Under the pieces are notes generated by a model. It had not been told where the DNA came from. It was given only the letters and a program-made list of their open reading frames with translations, and searched no databases. DNA of 5,424 nt from Deltaproteobacteria bacterium (lineage in GTDB: Bacteria; Desulfobacterota; DSM-4660; Desulfatiglandales; HGW-15), in the NCBI GenBank assembly GCA_024641835.1, contig JAHECH010000348.1, forward strand, positions 1 through 5,424, read 5' to 3'. Each line of letters opens with the position of its first letter. Within the stretch, counting starts at the first letter, position 1. Shown here piece by piece: positions 4,801 through 5,424 of the stretch. The translations under genes were made by a program, and so were the position numbers.

Positions 4801-5424
4801 TGGCACCGCATTGATCTCAATATAATCAGTTTTCATGCTACTCAGGGCAAAATGCAGTGTAGCAGCGACTCCAGGGCCGAAGCAGTAGGAATGCGGAACT
4901 AGCTTCAAGTTCCATGCTTCAGCCAAGGCCAAGATCTTGCGACAGACCATTAGCCCTCCTGACTTAATAACGTCGGGCTGGAGGATATCCACTGCACCTC
5001 TGAGGATCATTTCCTTAAATCCGTAATGAGTATATTCGTTTTCCCCAGCTGCAATACTAATGTTCGACTTATGCTTTACGAAAGCCAAGCCTTCATAATC
5101 ATCCATAGGAGAGACGGGCTCCTCTACCCAAAAAAGTTGATACTCTTCCATCTCCCTTATTCTTTCCACAGCCTGTCTCGGAGTCCAAGACCCATCCGCG
5201 TCCAACATTAAGACGATATCATCTCCTACCGCCTTCCGCACAGCCTTCACCGTCGCTGTGTCAGTCTGGTGGAGTTTCACAGCTTCATATCCTTCCTCTA
5301 CACAACGAATAGCCTCAGAAGCCGCGTGCTCGGGCTTCTGAAACCGTGGGAGACTAGCGTAAGCTCTGACTTTGTCCCGACAGGCTCCCCCAAGCATCTC
5401 GTAGACAGGAAGCTTCCTGTACTT
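4681..5424 (-). CDS. mandelate racemase / muconate lactonizing enzyme family protein (enolase superfamily), 5' end outside the window
   Basis: The C-terminal 247 residues are present; the start lies beyond 5424, and family members run to about 370-400 residues. The fragment enters at the linker KLPVYEMLGGACRDKVRAYAS and contains the whole (beta/alpha)7beta barrel. Numbering from the edge, the metal ligands are Asp75 in LMLDADGSW, Glu101 in FWVEEP and Glu128 in AAGEN. The second-sphere Asp151 (LQPDVIKSGG) and His178 (LVPHSYCFGPG) form the usual Asp-His dyad, and Glu203 (DYIEIN) is at the final-strand position. This is the mandelate-racemase subgroup, which abstracts a proton alpha to a carboxylate, most often in sugar-acid dehydratases. 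The catalytic K-x-K is here Lys50-Leu-His52, so the second base may differ and the substrate cannot be named. Its stop lies 55 bases from the IS481-type element, so the element sits just past the 3' end and does not interrupt the gene. Confidence 0.93.
   Translation of the reverse strand, partial: KYRKLPVYEMLGGACRDKVRAYASLPRFQKPEHAASEAIRCVEEGYEAVKLHQTDTATVKAVRKAVGDDIVLMLDADGSWTPRQAVERIREMEEYQLFWVEEPVSPMDDYEGLAFVKHKSNISIAAGENEYTHYGFKEMILRGAVDILQPDVIKSGGLMVCRKILALAEAWNLKLVPHSYCFGPGVAATLHFALSSMKTDYIEINAVPLEAFPIEPAFRPDNGYLKAPDKAGLGVEIDEEVVKKYRY

Overview
The window looks like bacterial chromosome of an accessory, IS-scarred kind. It carries a few small metabolic genes, two dead insertion-sequence remnants and one gene cut by the window edge. 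Base composition is moderate, every well-supported start has a good Shine-Dalgarno sequence, and no introns or RNA genes are visible. The mix of a stand-alone MoaD/ThiS-like sulfur carrier, IS1380- and IS481-type transposases and small hydrolases would fit a Desulfobacterota-like (deltaproteobacterial) anaerobe. That placement is an inference and rests on no marker gene.

Left part, plus strand: a cysteine hydrolase of the isochorismatase family (150-719) is followed after about 206 bp by an alpha/beta hydrolase (926-1642). Both have near-consensus ribosome binding sites and intact catalytic residues. They may be co-transcribed, but the gap holds a long-range inverted repeat and each gene could have its own signals.

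Middle, minus strand: a 95-residue ubiquitin-like protein with a terminal Gly-Gly (1872-2159) lies downstream of a broken DJ-1/PfpI-family gene (2297 to about 2803). The broken gene has lost its first 25-30 codons, which are replaced in frame by the first ~290 codons of an IS1380-family transposase (about 2804-3698). It also carries a one-base frameshift at 2518-2520. The result is a 401-codon chimeric reading frame that is neither a working transposase nor a working DJ-1 protein.

Right part: 3764-3946 is AT-richer filler with no recognisable gene. An internally deleted IS481-type element of about 679 bp follows (3947-4625). It is bounded by ~54-bp inverted repeats and holds only the C-terminal end of its transposase, broken by two frameshifts and a stop. 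About 240 bp of unexplained sequence lies inside its right half, including a plus-strand ORF with a strong ribosome binding site. Finally, the C-terminal two thirds of a mandelate racemase/muconate lactonizing-type enolase-superfamily enzyme enters on the minus strand and runs off the right edge (4681-5424).

Nothing here forms a complete new defence or biosynthetic system. The most interesting points are the in-frame transposase/DJ-1 junction, the shortened IS with its unexplained cargo, and the isolated Gly-Gly sulfur-carrier-like protein.
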